This document shows, in pieces, positions 1 through 7,660 of a stretch of 64,000 bases of DNA. The stretch is taken from NCBI RefSeq assembly GCF_033095865.1, contig NZ_AP019365.1, forward strand, positions 903,501 to 967,500, written 5' to 3'. The position numbers were made by a program, and so were the translations under genes. Below the pieces are notes generated by a model. It was not told the origin of the DNA. It did not search any database and worked only from the letters and a program-made list of their open reading frames with translations. The DNA is from Pseudomonas sp. KU43P (GTDB lineage: Bacteria; Pseudomonadota; Gammaproteobacteria; Pseudomonadales; Pseudomonadaceae). Every line of letters starts with the position of its first letter. The stretch's first letter is position 1.

Positions 1-2
1 AG

Positions 3-416
3 TCGCTGGGCACCCGGGGTGGCATGTACCCTGAAACCAGCACCATCAGCGTGAGTGGCAACGATGTCGTGCCCAAGCTGCAGGCCCAGGCAGAGGCCGC
101 CGTGCGCCTGCTGGGCTTTACCCCAACGCCCAACGCCTACAACGCGCCGCAGCTGACCGTGACCCTGGCCGAGCTGAAGTATCAGTCGCCGAAAGACAAC
201 CTGTACGTGACCGAGGCCACCATTGGCGCCACCTTCCGTGCCGACGTCTCCAACGCCAACCGCCGTTACAGCGGCCGTTATGGTGCTTCGCTGGACCAGC
301 GTTTCGGCATGGCGCCGAACCAGGAAACCAACACCAAGCTGGTGGGTGATGTACTGAGCGATGCCTTGACCCGCCTGTTCAAGGACCCGACCATCGGTCA
401 GGTGCTGGGCGAGTAA
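3..416 (+). CDS. yajG: YajG-family lipoprotein, 5' truncated by window edge
   Basis: The reading frame is open from base 3 and enters the window as SLGTRGG before the first internal Met at 24, so the true start and the lipoprotein signal lie outside the window. About 137 C-terminal residues are visible. The order of conserved segments (SLGTRGG, a LxxLGF stretch, LxVxLxELxY, then a GxxLSDALxRLFxD tail) fits the YajG family of small predicted outer-membrane lipoproteins of unknown function. The gene ends just before a strong intrinsic terminator, so it is probably last in its transcript. Family call is from memory of homologues. Confidence 0.85.
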   Translation, partial: SLGTRGGMYPETSTISVSGNDVVPKLQAQAEAAVRLLGFTPTPNAYNAPQLTVTLAELKYQSPKDNLYVTEATIGATFRADVSNANRRYSGRYGASLDQRFGMAPNQETNTKLVGDVLSDALTRLFKDPTIGQVLGE

Positions 417-436
417 GCATTCGTTCATTGAATTGA

Positions 437-474
437 AAAGCCCGCTGCCTGGTTTCAGGCAGCGGGCTTTTTTG
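437..474 (+). terminator. Intrinsic terminator after yajG
   Basis: A perfect GCCCGCTGCCTG / CAGGCAGCGGGC stem with a four-base loop, preceded by AAAA and followed by a T-run. It can act on both strands but lies 20 bases after the yajG stop codon, which makes yajG the obvious client. Confidence 0.93.
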
Positions 475-516
475 TTTGTCTGCACCGGCCACTTCCCGGG
501 CAGCATCGGTGAGGCC

Positions 517-723
517 TCAAGCCGCTTCGATATGAAAGTCCAGCACGCTGACGCCTGTGAGCATGTCCACTTCCGGCAAGTCCTGATGCACATGCCCCCC
601 CAGGGCGCAGTAGACCAGCCACTGGCGGTCCTGGACATTGATGGCGAAGCCGTCGATCAGCGCCTGCTGCTCATCGCTCTGGGCCACGAGGTAGAGGCGA
701 TCCTGGTTTTCGGCGTGCAGCAT
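517..723 (-). CDS. Small conserved hypothetical protein, 68 aa
   Basis: I do not recognise a named family. The 68-residue product starts MLHAENQDRLYLV and has the look of a small alpha/beta cytoplasmic protein: no signal peptide, no membrane span, acidic overall. The start is supported by a GGAG ribosome site eight bases upstream. It stands alone, reading towards the yajG terminator, with about 160 bases of intergenic DNA behind it. The overlapping plus-strand frames in this stretch are judged to be shadows. Confidence 0.65.
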   Translation of the reverse strand: MLHAENQDRLYLVAQSDEQQALIDGFAINVQDRQWLVYCALGGHVHQDLPEVDMLTGVSVLDFHIEAA

Positions 724-883
724 GGACTAGCTCCGTCATGAGAAGAGGCCGACAGGGTGGCCTGTTCTGATGACGAGCATGTGACAGATGAAATTTAGTG
801 ACAGTTGGTCGCCAAGGCCGGGCGCTGCGGGTGGACTTCGGTAGAATGCCGGCCTTCGCTGTCGTTATATCCGAGGTTGCGTG

Positions 884-1144
884 ATGTCCTTGCAAGTGCT
901 CTGGGGGTTCCTGGCCGCCCACCCGACCAAGCTGATCAATCTGCTGGCGCTGCTGATGACCTGCCCGGGCGGGTTGCTGCTGCAAAGTGCGCGGCGCCGC
1001 GAGGCTGTCAGCCGTGAAAGCCTGGCCGTGGAGGATGGGGTGGTGGATGCGTTCGACCAGCGGGTGCCGCGCTATTACTACATCCTCGGGTTTTCCTGCC
1101 TGGCGATGGCCTTGCTGGTGTCTTGGTTCAGTACCTGGATCTGA
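884..1144 (+). CDS. Small inner-membrane protein, 86 aa, unknown function
   Basis: The frame could start at GTG 881 or ATG 884. ATG 884 is preferred because a CGAGG ribosome site sits seven bases before it. The product has two hydrophobic segments, one near residues 15-33 (LINLLALLMTCPGGLLL) and one near 66-84 (YYILGFSCLAMALLVSWF), separated by a charged loop, so a two-span membrane hairpin is likely. No family was recognised. A REP element follows directly. Confidence 0.68.
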   Translation: MSLQVLWGFLAAHPTKLINLLALLMTCPGGLLLQSARRREAVSRESLAVEDGVVDAFDQRVPRYYYILGFSCLAMALLVSWFSTWI

Positions 1145-1150
1145 TACATC

Positions 1151-1196
1151 GGGGCCGCTTGGCGGCCCCATCGCCGGCAAGCCGGCTCCCACAGGG
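1151..1196 (+). repeat. REP element, single copy
   Basis: The stretch carries a GGGGCCGC/GCGGCCCC hairpin and the core tcgccggcaagccggctccca seen throughout this window. Only one arm is present here, in contrast to the inverted pairs elsewhere. It lies between the convergent ends of the small membrane protein and the acyltransferase. Confidence 0.8.
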
Positions 1197-1217
1197 ACAT
1201 GAGCAGCCCCCGACAGG

Positions 1218-2387
1218 TCAGGCCACCGGCGCCTGTTGCCTGACCTGATACTGGTTGCGCACCGGCGTTGCATACTGCAGCACCAGATACGGCCGCTGCT
1301 CCTCAGGGCAAGCGTCCAGGCGGCTCTGCCATTGCTCCTTGGCTTTCGCCAGCTCTTCGGCCGGGAACACCTTCTCGGCGCTTGGCACCTGCAGTGCCTC
1401 GTCCTTCTCGCTCCACATCGCATAGGCCAGGTAGTGCACCGGGAACAGCCGGTAACCGCCGAGGATCTGCCGATCGATTTCCTGGGCCAGCTGTTTGGTA
1501 TCTTCGTAGTACTCGGTAACCGGCGCGGCGAAGTTGATGTGCACGCGGCCTTTGTATCCGGTAATGCCCTTGGCGATGCTGTTGTCGTCTTCGCCCGCTG
1601 CCTTCTTGTAGGTGCCGGTCGTGGCGCGGATGTACAGCTCGCGCGCCTTGGCCTGGTCGCAAGGGTCGTATTCGTAGCTGATCGACACCGGAATCAGGTT
1701 CAGGCCCTGGATCACCGCGCCGAAGGGCTCGTCCTTGCGGCTCATGTGGAACATCTTGAGGATCGCCGAATCGGTGCGGTCGTCACCGTCTTTGGCGCGC
1801 CCTTCCGCCTGGGCGATCCAGATCGAAGCCCCGTCATTGCGGATCGAATGGTTGATGTACGCCGACAGCAGCTGGTAGGCCGCGAGCTTTTCACGGCGCC
1901 CGGTGATCGAGCGGTGAACGATGAAGCTCTTGTTCAGGCGCATCATGTCGCTGACGAACGGCTTCTGCAGCAGGTTGTCGCCGATGGCGATGCGCGGCGT
2001 GGGCAGGCCCGCGTGGTACACCGCATAGTTGACGAAGGCCGGGTCCATGACGATGTCGCGGTGGTTGGCCAGGAACAGATAGGCCGTCCCCGACTTGAGC
2101 TGTTCGACGCCGGAATAGGTGACGCCGTCGGTGGCGCGCTCGATGGTCTGATCGACGTAGTACTCGACCTTGTCCTGCAGTGTGGACACGCAGGTGACAC
2201 CGGCGAATTCCTTGCGCAGGCGCCGGGCGATCAGCGGCTTGAGCAGCCAGCCAAGGGCGCCAGCGGCGCGCGGGAAGCGGAAGTGGGTGAGGATATCGAG
2301 GAATGCCGGGTCGCTGAGCAGGCGTGCCAGAACGGCAGGGACCTCAGCATCGTCGTACGGTCGGATGGCATCGAATTCGCCCATCAT
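1218..2387 (-). CDS. 1-acyl-sn-glycerol-3-phosphate acyltransferase-like protein
   Basis: Predicted 389-residue acyltransferase of the PlsC/glycerolphosphate superfamily. The HX4D catalytic box is visible as NHRDIVMD about residue 105, followed by an acceptor-site motif containing the RSITGRREK stretch and an AEGRAKDG block. It is longer than PlsC proper (about 250 aa) and has no obvious signal or strong membrane span, so the acyl acceptor is uncertain. A longer frame begins at 2489, but start 2387 (MMGEFDAIRPYDD) is preferred because an AAGAGAG ribosome site precedes it and the extra N-terminus has no family counterpart that I know. It is transcribed divergently from the CPXCG gene. Confidence 0.85.
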   Translation of the reverse strand: MMGEFDAIRPYDDAEVPAVLARLLSDPAFLDILTHFRFPRAAGALGWLLKPLIARRLRKEFAGVTCVSTLQDKVEYYVDQTIERATDGVTYSGVEQLKSGTAYLFLANHRDIVMDPAFVNYAVYHAGLPTPRIAIGDNLLQKPFVSDMMRLNKSFIVHRSITGRREKLAAYQLLSAYINHSIRNDGASIWIAQAEGRAKDGDDRTDSAILKMFHMSRKDEPFGAVIQGLNLIPVSISYEYDPCDQAKARELYIRATTGTYKKAAGEDDNSIAKGITGYKGRVHINFAAPVTEYYEDTKQLAQEIDRQILGGYRLFPVHYLAYAMWSEKDEALQVPSAEKVFPAEELAKAKEQWQSRLDACPEEQRPYLVLQYATPVRNQYQVRQQAPVA

Positions 2388-2509
2388 GCTCTCTTGTTGG
2401 AAACGGCTAGGGTAATAAGGTAGGGATGGGGCCCGAAAAACGGCTCGGACACACGCAGGCCCTGTAAACAGACCGGCAATTATACGCATAAGTCACTGCG
2501 GAGGCCGCG

Positions 2510-2695
2510 ATGCTGGAAACTGACTTCTATGATTGCCCCTATTGTGGCGAACGGGTAGAGACTACCGTCGACCTTTCCGCTGGCGATCAGGTCTACACCG
2601 AAGATTGTCAGGTTTGTTGCCAGCCTGTGGTGTTCATCCTGCAGGTGCATGATGACGAATGGATGCTGGAAGTCAGACGTGAGGACGATGCTTGA
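2510..2695 (+). CDS. CPXCG motif-containing cysteine-rich protein
   Basis: A 61-residue protein with a CPYCG knuckle at residues 9-13 and a second pair as CQVCC near 33-37, consistent with a small zinc-ribbon. The family (CPXCG cysteine-rich proteins) is common in gamma-proteobacteria and has no established role. A GGAGG ribosome site lies close before the ATG. Its TGA stop overlaps the next gene's ATG by one base (TGATG), so the two are very likely translationally coupled and form the start of a three-gene operon with the HMCES gene. Confidence 0.88.
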   Translation: MLETDFYDCPYCGERVETTVDLSAGDQVYTEDCQVCCQPVVFILQVHDDEWMLEVRREDDA

Positions 2696-2955
2696 TGCAG
2701 CGGATCTACGAGCCGGAAAGCCTTCTTGAGGCAGAAATGCTGGTCGGCATGCTGGCCAGCGAAGGCATCGAAGTGCACCTGGTCGGTCGCGACCTGATGG
2801 GTGGTGTGGGTGAGCTGCCGCTTCAGGGGTTGCTTGGGTTGGCGGTGCCCAATGAACAGGCCGGTTACGCACGGCAGCTCATCGATGCGTACAATGGCGC
2901 CCAGCCGCTTGCCGGCGACGAACCGGAGAGTTATCCCGGTACCTTGATCTGCTAG
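2695..2955 (+). CDS. DUF2007 putative signal-transducing protein
   Basis: The 86-residue product begins MQRIYEPESLLEAEMLVGML, the typical opening of DUF2007 proteins, a small ferredoxin-like fold with annotation as putative signal transducer and unknown ligand. The ATG at 2695 is preferred over the in-frame TTG at 2692 because it forms a TGATG junction with the upstream gene. The next gene starts 15 bases downstream. Confidence 0.85.
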   Translation: MQRIYEPESLLEAEMLVGMLASEGIEVHLVGRDLMGGVGELPLQGLLGLAVPNEQAGYARQLIDAYNGAQPLAGDEPESYPGTLIC

Positions 2956-2970
2956 GTTCTGAATTCGCCC

Positions 2971-3591
2971 ATGTGTGGACGCTACGCCCTGTTTCGCTGG
3001 CCCCAGCCGCTCGCCGGGTTGCCAGGTTTCCCTGCCGGCCAGCCGGCGCAGTGGAATATCTCGCCCGGAGCCTCGGTGCTGATCCAGCGTCAGCTCGATG
3101 GCCAGATGCAAGTGGCCAAGGCGCGCTGGGGGTTGACGCCGGCCTGGCTGACCGACCTTTCCCGTACCCCCGCCCATGCTCGCGCCGAAACCCTGGCCGA
3201 ACAGCCGATGTTCCGCGAAGCGTTTCGGCAGCGGCGCTGCCTGATGCCGGCCAACGGCTTCTACGAGTGGCGTGGCACGGTGCGCAAGCGGCCGTACTGG
3301 CTGACGCCTGGAGAGGGCTCATCGCTGTATTTCGCTGCGGTGTGGGAAGCCTATCCGGTACAGGATCAGGTGTGGTTGAGTTGTGCGGTGGTGACCCAGG
3401 CGGCGATGAATCAGCGGCGGCCATTGATCCTTGATGAAGCGGGGCAGGCGGCCTGGCTCGACCCTGAAACGCCGTTGCCGCGATTGCAGGAATTGTTGGC
3501 CAGCCCAGCGGCTACGCTGCGTGAGCGGGCACTGGCGAATTTCGTCAATGATCCCAAGTTGGATGCCCCGGAGTGCCTGACCCCGGCCTGA
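2971..3591 (+). CDS. yedK: SOS response-associated peptidase family (HMCES/YedK-like)
   Basis: A 206-residue SRAP-domain protein. Family members crosslink to abasic sites in single-stranded DNA through Cys2 after Met removal and so shield the lesion. Seen here: MCGRYALF with Cys2, the RWGLTPAW core, and the YEWR loop carrying the conserved Glu (E99). Compared with my recollection of E. coli YedK (Cys2, Asn75, Glu105, His160), the asparagine position is His69 (in AHARAET) and the loop that carries HDRRP is shortened and reads NQRRP, giving Asn147. The Asn and His thus look exchanged. It is the third gene of a compact operon. Confidence 0.9.
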   Translation: MCGRYALFRWPQPLAGLPGFPAGQPAQWNISPGASVLIQRQLDGQMQVAKARWGLTPAWLTDLSRTPAHARAETLAEQPMFREAFRQRRCLMPANGFYEWRGTVRKRPYWLTPGEGSSLYFAAVWEAYPVQDQVWLSCAVVTQAAMNQRRPLILDEAGQAAWLDPETPLPRLQELLASPAATLRERALANFVNDPKLDAPECLTPA

Positions 3592-3711
3592 TGCAGTGGC
3601 TGTAATGGCCCCGCGAAGGGCCCGGTACCGAAAAAGAAATCTTCCCTGCGGCTATGGCGGGCCCAGGCGACTCGGCCTAGGATACGGCGCATGTAAAAAG
3701 GGAGTGTTTTC

Positions 3712-4527
3712 ATGCGTAAGTCTTTTGTCGTCAGCCTGTTGAGTGCTGGCATCCTGCTGGCCGGCTGCCAGGCAGTGAATACCACCAGCGGCGGCGCTGT
3801 CGGCGTCGAACGCAAGCAGTACATGTTCAGCATGCTCTCGACCGATGAGGTCAACCAGATGTACGCCCAGTCGTACCAGCAGACCCTCGGCGAGGCGTCG
3901 AGCAAGGGCGTGCTGGACAAGTCCAGTGCCGACGCCAAGCGCGTGCAGGCCATCGCCAATCGGCTGATTGCCCAGGCGCCCAAGTTCCGCCCGGATGCCG
4001 CGCAGTGGCAGTGGGAGGTCAATGTGATCAAGAGCGACGAGCTCAACGCCAACTGCGGCCCAGGCGGCAAGATCATCGTCTACACCGGCCTGATCGACCA
4101 GCTCAAGCTGACCGATGCCGAGATTGCCGCGGTGGTCGGCCACGAAATTGCCCACGCCCTGCGTGAGCACAGCCGTGAGGCGATGTCCAAGGCCTATGGC
4201 GTTGAAATGGCCCGTCAAGGTGCCGGTGCACTGTTTGGCCTTGGCCAGAGCAGCATCGCCCTGGCAGACCAGGTCGTGAACTACGCCATGACCCTACCCA
4301 ACAGCCGCGCCAACGAGAACGAAGCCGACCTGATTGGCCTGGAGCTGTCGGCGCGTGCCGGCTACGACCCGAATGCCGCGATCACCTTGTGGAACAAGAT
4401 GAGCAAGGCTTCCGAAGGTGCGCCGCCTGAGTTCATGAGCACTCACCCTGCATCGGAAAGCCGGATCGCCTCGCTGCAGGCAGCGATTCCCAAGGTGATG
4501 CCGTTGTACGAAGCCGCCAAGAAGTAA
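3712..4527 (+). CDS. M48-family metalloprotease lipoprotein (LoiP-like)
   Basis: A 271-residue zinc protease. The N-terminal signal ends in a lipobox LLAGC with Cys19 as the lipidated residue. The next residue is Gln, not Asp, which favours outer-membrane sorting. The catalytic HEXXH is HEIAH at 144-148, and the third zinc ligand is probably Glu204 in NENEADLIG. This architecture matches the LoiP/YcaL/Oma1-type periplasmic peptidases that act in outer-membrane quality control. An AAGGGAG ribosome site lies a few bases before the ATG. The gene is monocistronic, with a REP pair downstream. Confidence 0.9.
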   Translation: MRKSFVVSLLSAGILLAGCQAVNTTSGGAVGVERKQYMFSMLSTDEVNQMYAQSYQQTLGEASSKGVLDKSSADAKRVQAIANRLIAQAPKFRPDAAQWQWEVNVIKSDELNANCGPGGKIIVYTGLIDQLKLTDAEIAAVVGHEIAHALREHSREAMSKAYGVEMARQGAGALFGLGQSSIALADQVVNYAMTLPNSRANENEADLIGLELSARAGYDPNAAITLWNKMSKASEGAPPEFMSTHPASESRIASLQAAIPKVMPLYEAAKK

Positions 4528-4535
4528 GTTCGCCT

Positions 4536-4643
4536 TGGGGCTGCTTTGCAGCCCATCGCCGGCAAGCCGGCTCCTACAGGGCCGGGGTTGACCCAGTATC
4601 CTGTGGGAGCCGGCTTGCCGGCGATGGGCCGCAGAGCGGCCCT
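4536..4643. repeat. REP pair (inverted REP cores)
   Basis: Two inverted copies of the REP core (4551-4580 and 4600-4630) separated by about 20 bases, each with a flanking GC hairpin. The pair fills the convergent space between the M48 protease gene and the TMEM165 gene, a typical REP position where transcripts end. Confidence 0.9.
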
Positions 4644-4652
4644 AAATTACAG

Positions 4653-5237
4653 TTACCCCACCCATCCACTGGTCTTCATCGCCGAGTACACGGCCACGAC
4701 CGCCAGTACGATGAAAGCCGCAGCCGCCAGGCGGCGAATCAGTGTCAGCGGCAGTTTCTCCGCTGCAAAGTTACCCGCCAGCACCACCGGCACGTTGGCA
4801 ATCAGCATGCCCAGGGTGGTACCGATGATGACCATGATCAGGTGCGGATACTGAGCTGCCAGCATTACCGTGGCGACCTGGGTCTTGTCGCCGATCTCGG
4901 CCAGGAAGAACGCGATCAGCGTGGTGAGGAACGGGCCGAAGCGGCGTGCCGGGTTCTCGTCGTCATCCATCTTGTCCGGTACCAGAGTCCACAGCGCCGT
5001 CGCAGTGAAGCTTGCGGCAAGGATCCAGTGCAATGTCGTCTCCGTGAAAAACCCACTGACCCAGGCCCCTACCGCGCCAGCGGCGGCATGGTTGGCCAGG
5101 GTGGCGGCGATGATGCCGGCGATGATCGGCCAAGGCTTGCGGAAACGGGCAGCGAGGATGAGCGCGAGCAATTGCGTCTTGTCGCCGATTTCGGCCAAGG
5201 CGACGATCGCGGTGGGGACCAACAGAGATTCCAGCAT
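4653..5237 (-). CDS. TMEM165/GDT1 (UPF0016) family manganese exporter
   Basis: A 194-residue polytopic inner-membrane protein with about six spans arranged as two repeats. Each repeat carries the signature E-x-G-D-K-(T/S): ALAEIGDKTQLLAL at residues 13-26 and FLAEIGDKTQVATV near 114-127. Members of this family export Mn2+ (and Ca2+ in eukaryotes), usually in exchange for protons. The upstream leader carries a yybP-ykoY manganese riboswitch, which supports a role in manganese detoxification. AGGAATCCTG precedes the ATG. rsmC lies upstream on the same strand, separated by the riboswitch leader. Confidence 0.93.
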   Translation of the reverse strand: MLESLLVPTAIVALAEIGDKTQLLALILAARFRKPWPIIAGIIAATLANHAAAGAVGAWVSGFFTETTLHWILAASFTATALWTLVPDKMDDDENPARRFGPFLTTLIAFFLAEIGDKTQVATVMLAAQYPHLIMVIIGTTLGMLIANVPVVLAGNFAAEKLPLTLIRRLAAAAFIVLAVVAVYSAMKTSGWVG

Positions 5238-5249
5238 CAGGATTCCTAC

Positions 5250-5316
5250 GGGGGCGGGTCGACACGGCTATGACACGTACAGCCTCCCCGCCCCGGGTAA
5301 GGTGTGCGTGTCATAG
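5250..5316 (-). promoter_or_regulatory. Expression platform of the manganese riboswitch
   Basis: Two alternative helices are visible. The first is a perfect 10-bp pair (CTATGACACG, minus strand, at 5307-5316, with CGTGTCATAG at 5268-5277) and uses bases that also form the 3' side of the aptamer's closing stem. The second pairs GGGGCGGG (5287-5294) with CCCGCCCC (5251-5258), just upstream of the ribosome site. The second strand of the first helix lies inside the loop of the second, so the two cannot form together as simple hairpins. There is no T-run, so control of translation or Rho access is more likely than intrinsic termination. Confidence 0.6.
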
Positions 5317-5437
5317 GTCTTGTCAAACCCTGGACCTGTCTGCGCAGATCGTGGGTCGCACGCGCCATGGCCTGTGGGCCAAGTGTGTTGACGCGTGCCG
5401 GGCGAGCAGGGCGCTCGCGGGAGACTACTCCCCTAGG
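5310..5437 (-). promoter_or_regulatory. yybP-ykoY manganese riboswitch aptamer
   Basis: On the minus strand the leader of the TMEM165-family gene contains the hallmark TAGGGGAGTAG (5428-5437 region), a GTCAACACACTTGGCC segment in the middle, and the 3' conserved GACCTATGAC near 5310-5319. P1 can be drawn as GTCCTAGG with CCTATGAC (one mismatch). The aptamer class binds Mn2+ and commonly precedes this exporter family in Pseudomonas. A covariance search would settle the exact borders. Confidence 0.85.
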
Positions 5438-5484
5438 ACGGTGCGGATTCTGCCTAGTCGAAACCGTTTCGGCAAGCCCTGTTT

Positions 5485-6483
5485 TTATCCGCGTATTGCT
5501 CGGTAGATACGGAATCCATCGGCTTCGGCGCAGGTCTGGCAGTTGCCCAGCGTGCTTTCGATCAGCGGTTGGTAGCGCAGGAAGCTGTTCGCTACCAGGC
5601 GTATTTCGCCACCTTTTCGCAGATGTTCGCCTGATTTTTTCAGCAGGTTTTCCGAGGCGTTGTAGTTGGTGTGCACGCCGGTATGGAATGGCGGATTGCT
5701 CAGGATAAGGCTCAGGTCGCGAGGCGCGGCATCGATGCCGTCACCACTCACCACATGCCCTTCGAGCTGGTTGGCGGCCAGGGTCAGTCGACTGGCGGCC
5801 ACGGCGAAGGCGTCCACATCCAGCAAGGTCACCTGGCTCTGTGGATAACGCCGCTTGACCGTTGCTCCAAGCACGCCGGCGCCGCAGCCGAAGTCCAGCA
5901 CGTGGCCGACCGGCAAGTTGTCCAGGTGCTTGAGCAACAGCGCCGTGCCGCGGTCGAGGCGGCCGTGGCTGAATACCCCAGGCAGGCTGATCACCTGCAG
6001 TGGCCCGTCTTCGAGGTCGAGCGTGAAGCGTTCGGCCAGGCTCTCCAGCGGCTTGGCTTCGGGGGCATGTTCCACGGTCACTTGCCACAGCTGGCAGTGG
6101 CGTGCGCTGTCGAGTTTGCGTGGCTTGCCGAACGCCTGCAGTTGCTTGGCCGCGCCTTCGATGCCGCCGCGCTTTTCCCCTACCAGGTAGAGCTCACGGC
6201 CACCCAGGCGCGAGGCCAGGGCGTTGAGCAGGTAGGCTGCCAGTTCGCGGGACTTGGGCAGGAACAGCACAGCCGCCTCGAAGGCCACCGGTGGTACCTC
6301 CACACCATGATGGCTGCGGCCGGCGAAGCGGCTGTCGAGCATGGCCTGGTCGCCGGCGTGCCAGGTCCAGCCGTGGGCCTTGGGCAGTTGGCCGAGCAGG
6401 CCGTCGGCGGGGGCGCCGGCGAGCAGCAGCGGGCCCTGGAACAGGTCCGCCTGGCGGAGCAACACTTCACTGCGCGGGTCCAT
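5485..6483 (-). CDS. rsmC: 16S rRNA (guanine1207-N2)-methyltransferase RsmC
   Basis: A 332-residue SAM-dependent methyltransferase acting on 30S subunits. The C-terminal half shows the SAM-binding glycine motif ([14 protein letters not shown]) and the amino-methyltransferase motif IV as SNPPFHTG, while the N-terminal half is the degenerate methyltransferase-like domain typical of RsmC. Length matches the family (about 340 aa). AGGAGGC precedes the start closely. The stop is about 50 bases before the manganese riboswitch of the next gene on the same strand. Confidence 0.93.
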   Translation of the reverse strand: MDPRSEVLLRQADLFQGPLLLAGAPADGLLGQLPKAHGWTWHAGDQAMLDSRFAGRSHHGVEVPPVAFEAAVLFLPKSRELAAYLLNALASRLGGRELYLVGEKRGGIEGAAKQLQAFGKPRKLDSARHCQLWQVTVEHAPEAKPLESLAERFTLDLEDGPLQVISLPGVFSHGRLDRGTALLLKHLDNLPVGHVLDFGCGAGVLGATVKRRYPQSQVTLLDVDAFAVAASRLTLAANQLEGHVVSGDGIDAAPRDLSLILSNPPFHTGVHTNYNASENLLKKSGEHLRKGGEIRLVANSFLRYQPLIESTLGNCQTCAEADGFRIYRAIRG

Positions 6484-6536
6484 GGACGACGCCTCCTGAA
6501 AAAAGTGGCGCAGTGTAGCAGAGCCGGCCGCTGCGC

Positions 6537-7502
6537 TCAGCTGACCACGCGGCGCGGCTGGCCGGCGAAGAAGGCCTGGGCGTTCTCGCTGAGCTGGCCG
6601 ACGATGCGCTGGCGCGACTCCACTGCGCCCCAGGCACTGTGTGGGGTAATGATCAGGCGCGGAACATCCGCAGCCAGCAGCGGGTTGCCATGGGTGGGTG
6701 GCTCGACGCTCAGCACGTCGGTGGCAGCGCCGCCCAGGTGGCCGTCGCGCAGAGCGTCCGCCAGTGCCTGTTCGTCGATCAGGCCGCCGCGGGCGGTGTT
6801 GACCACCAGGGCACCTGGCTTGAGCAAGGCCAGCTCGCGGGCGCCGATCATGTGCCGGGTGTGCTCGTTGAGGGGACAGTGCAGGGTCAGAGCATCCACC
6901 TGCGGCAGCAGTTCATCCAGCGCCAGACGATCATCGCGCGCCGGGCGGCCAGGGATCTGCCCGCTCAGCACGCGCATGCCAAAGGCCTCGGCCAGCCGCG
7001 CGACGGCGCCGCCCAGCTCACCATGGCCGAGCAGGCCGAGGGTCTTGCCCTCCAGCTCGATGATCGGGAAGTCAAGCAGGCAGAACTGACTGGCCTTGGC
7101 CCATTGCCCGTCTGCCACGGCCTGGTTGTAGTCGCACAGGCGGGTGGCCAGGGCCAGCAGCAGGGCGAGGGTGTGCTGGGCCACCGAAGGCGTGCCGTAG
7201 CCTTGGCAGTTGCACACGGTGATACCCTGAGCGCGCGCCGCCGCCATGTCGACATTGTTGGTGCCGGTGGCAGCGACCAGAATCAGCTTGAGCTGGGGGT
7301 TGGCTGCCAGCGCCTCGGCGTCGAGCATCACCTTGTTGCTGACCACCGCGGCGGCGCCTTGAAGGCGCTCGGCGACCTGATCGGTGCGGGTCGTCGCGAA
7401 CAGTTGCAGTTCGTCGAACTGATCGTGCAGCGGGGACAGGTCGAGGTCACCGAGGTCCAGGGACTGGTGGTCGAGAAACACGGCGCGACGCGGGCTTGGC
7501 AT
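6537..7502 (-). CDS. D-2-hydroxyacid dehydrogenase (glycerate dehydrogenase-like)
   Basis: A 321-residue NAD(P)-dependent dehydrogenase of the D-isomer-specific family. Visible are the Rossmann glycine motif ([14 protein letters not shown]), the substrate-side Arg in [10 protein letters not shown], the Glu of the [22 protein letters not shown] block (split across two short segments) and the catalytic His in TPHSAW. The profile resembles HprA-type hydroxypyruvate/glycerate dehydrogenases; substrate cannot be read from sequence. A longer frame starts at 7553, but ATG 7502 (MPSPRRAVF) has a GGAG ribosome site and gives the family's usual length. Confidence 0.88.
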   Translation of the reverse strand: MPSPRRAVFLDHQSLDLGDLDLSPLHDQFDELQLFATTRTDQVAERLQGAAAVVSNKVMLDAEALAANPQLKLILVAATGTNNVDMAAARAQGITVCNCQGYGTPSVAQHTLALLLALATRLCDYNQAVADGQWAKASQFCLLDFPIIELEGKTLGLLGHGELGGAVARLAEAFGMRVLSGQIPGRPARDDRLALDELLPQVDALTLHCPLNEHTRHMIGARELALLKPGALVVNTARGGLIDEQALADALRDGHLGGAATDVLSVEPPTHGNPLLAADVPRLIITPHSAWGAVESRQRIVGQLSENAQAFFAGQPRRVVS

Positions 7503-7660
7503 CGGTGAGGCTCCGTAGCAGTGGCGAAGATGGGTCAACCCGCACAATGCCACTCATACCTTCTGCCGCCAAATCATTCCTTCGGCTGATTTGGTCGTCA
7601 CATTGACCAACTACAGTTGTTCCCTGACTTGTCCGGCTCGCTTTTCAAGAAGGGATACCC

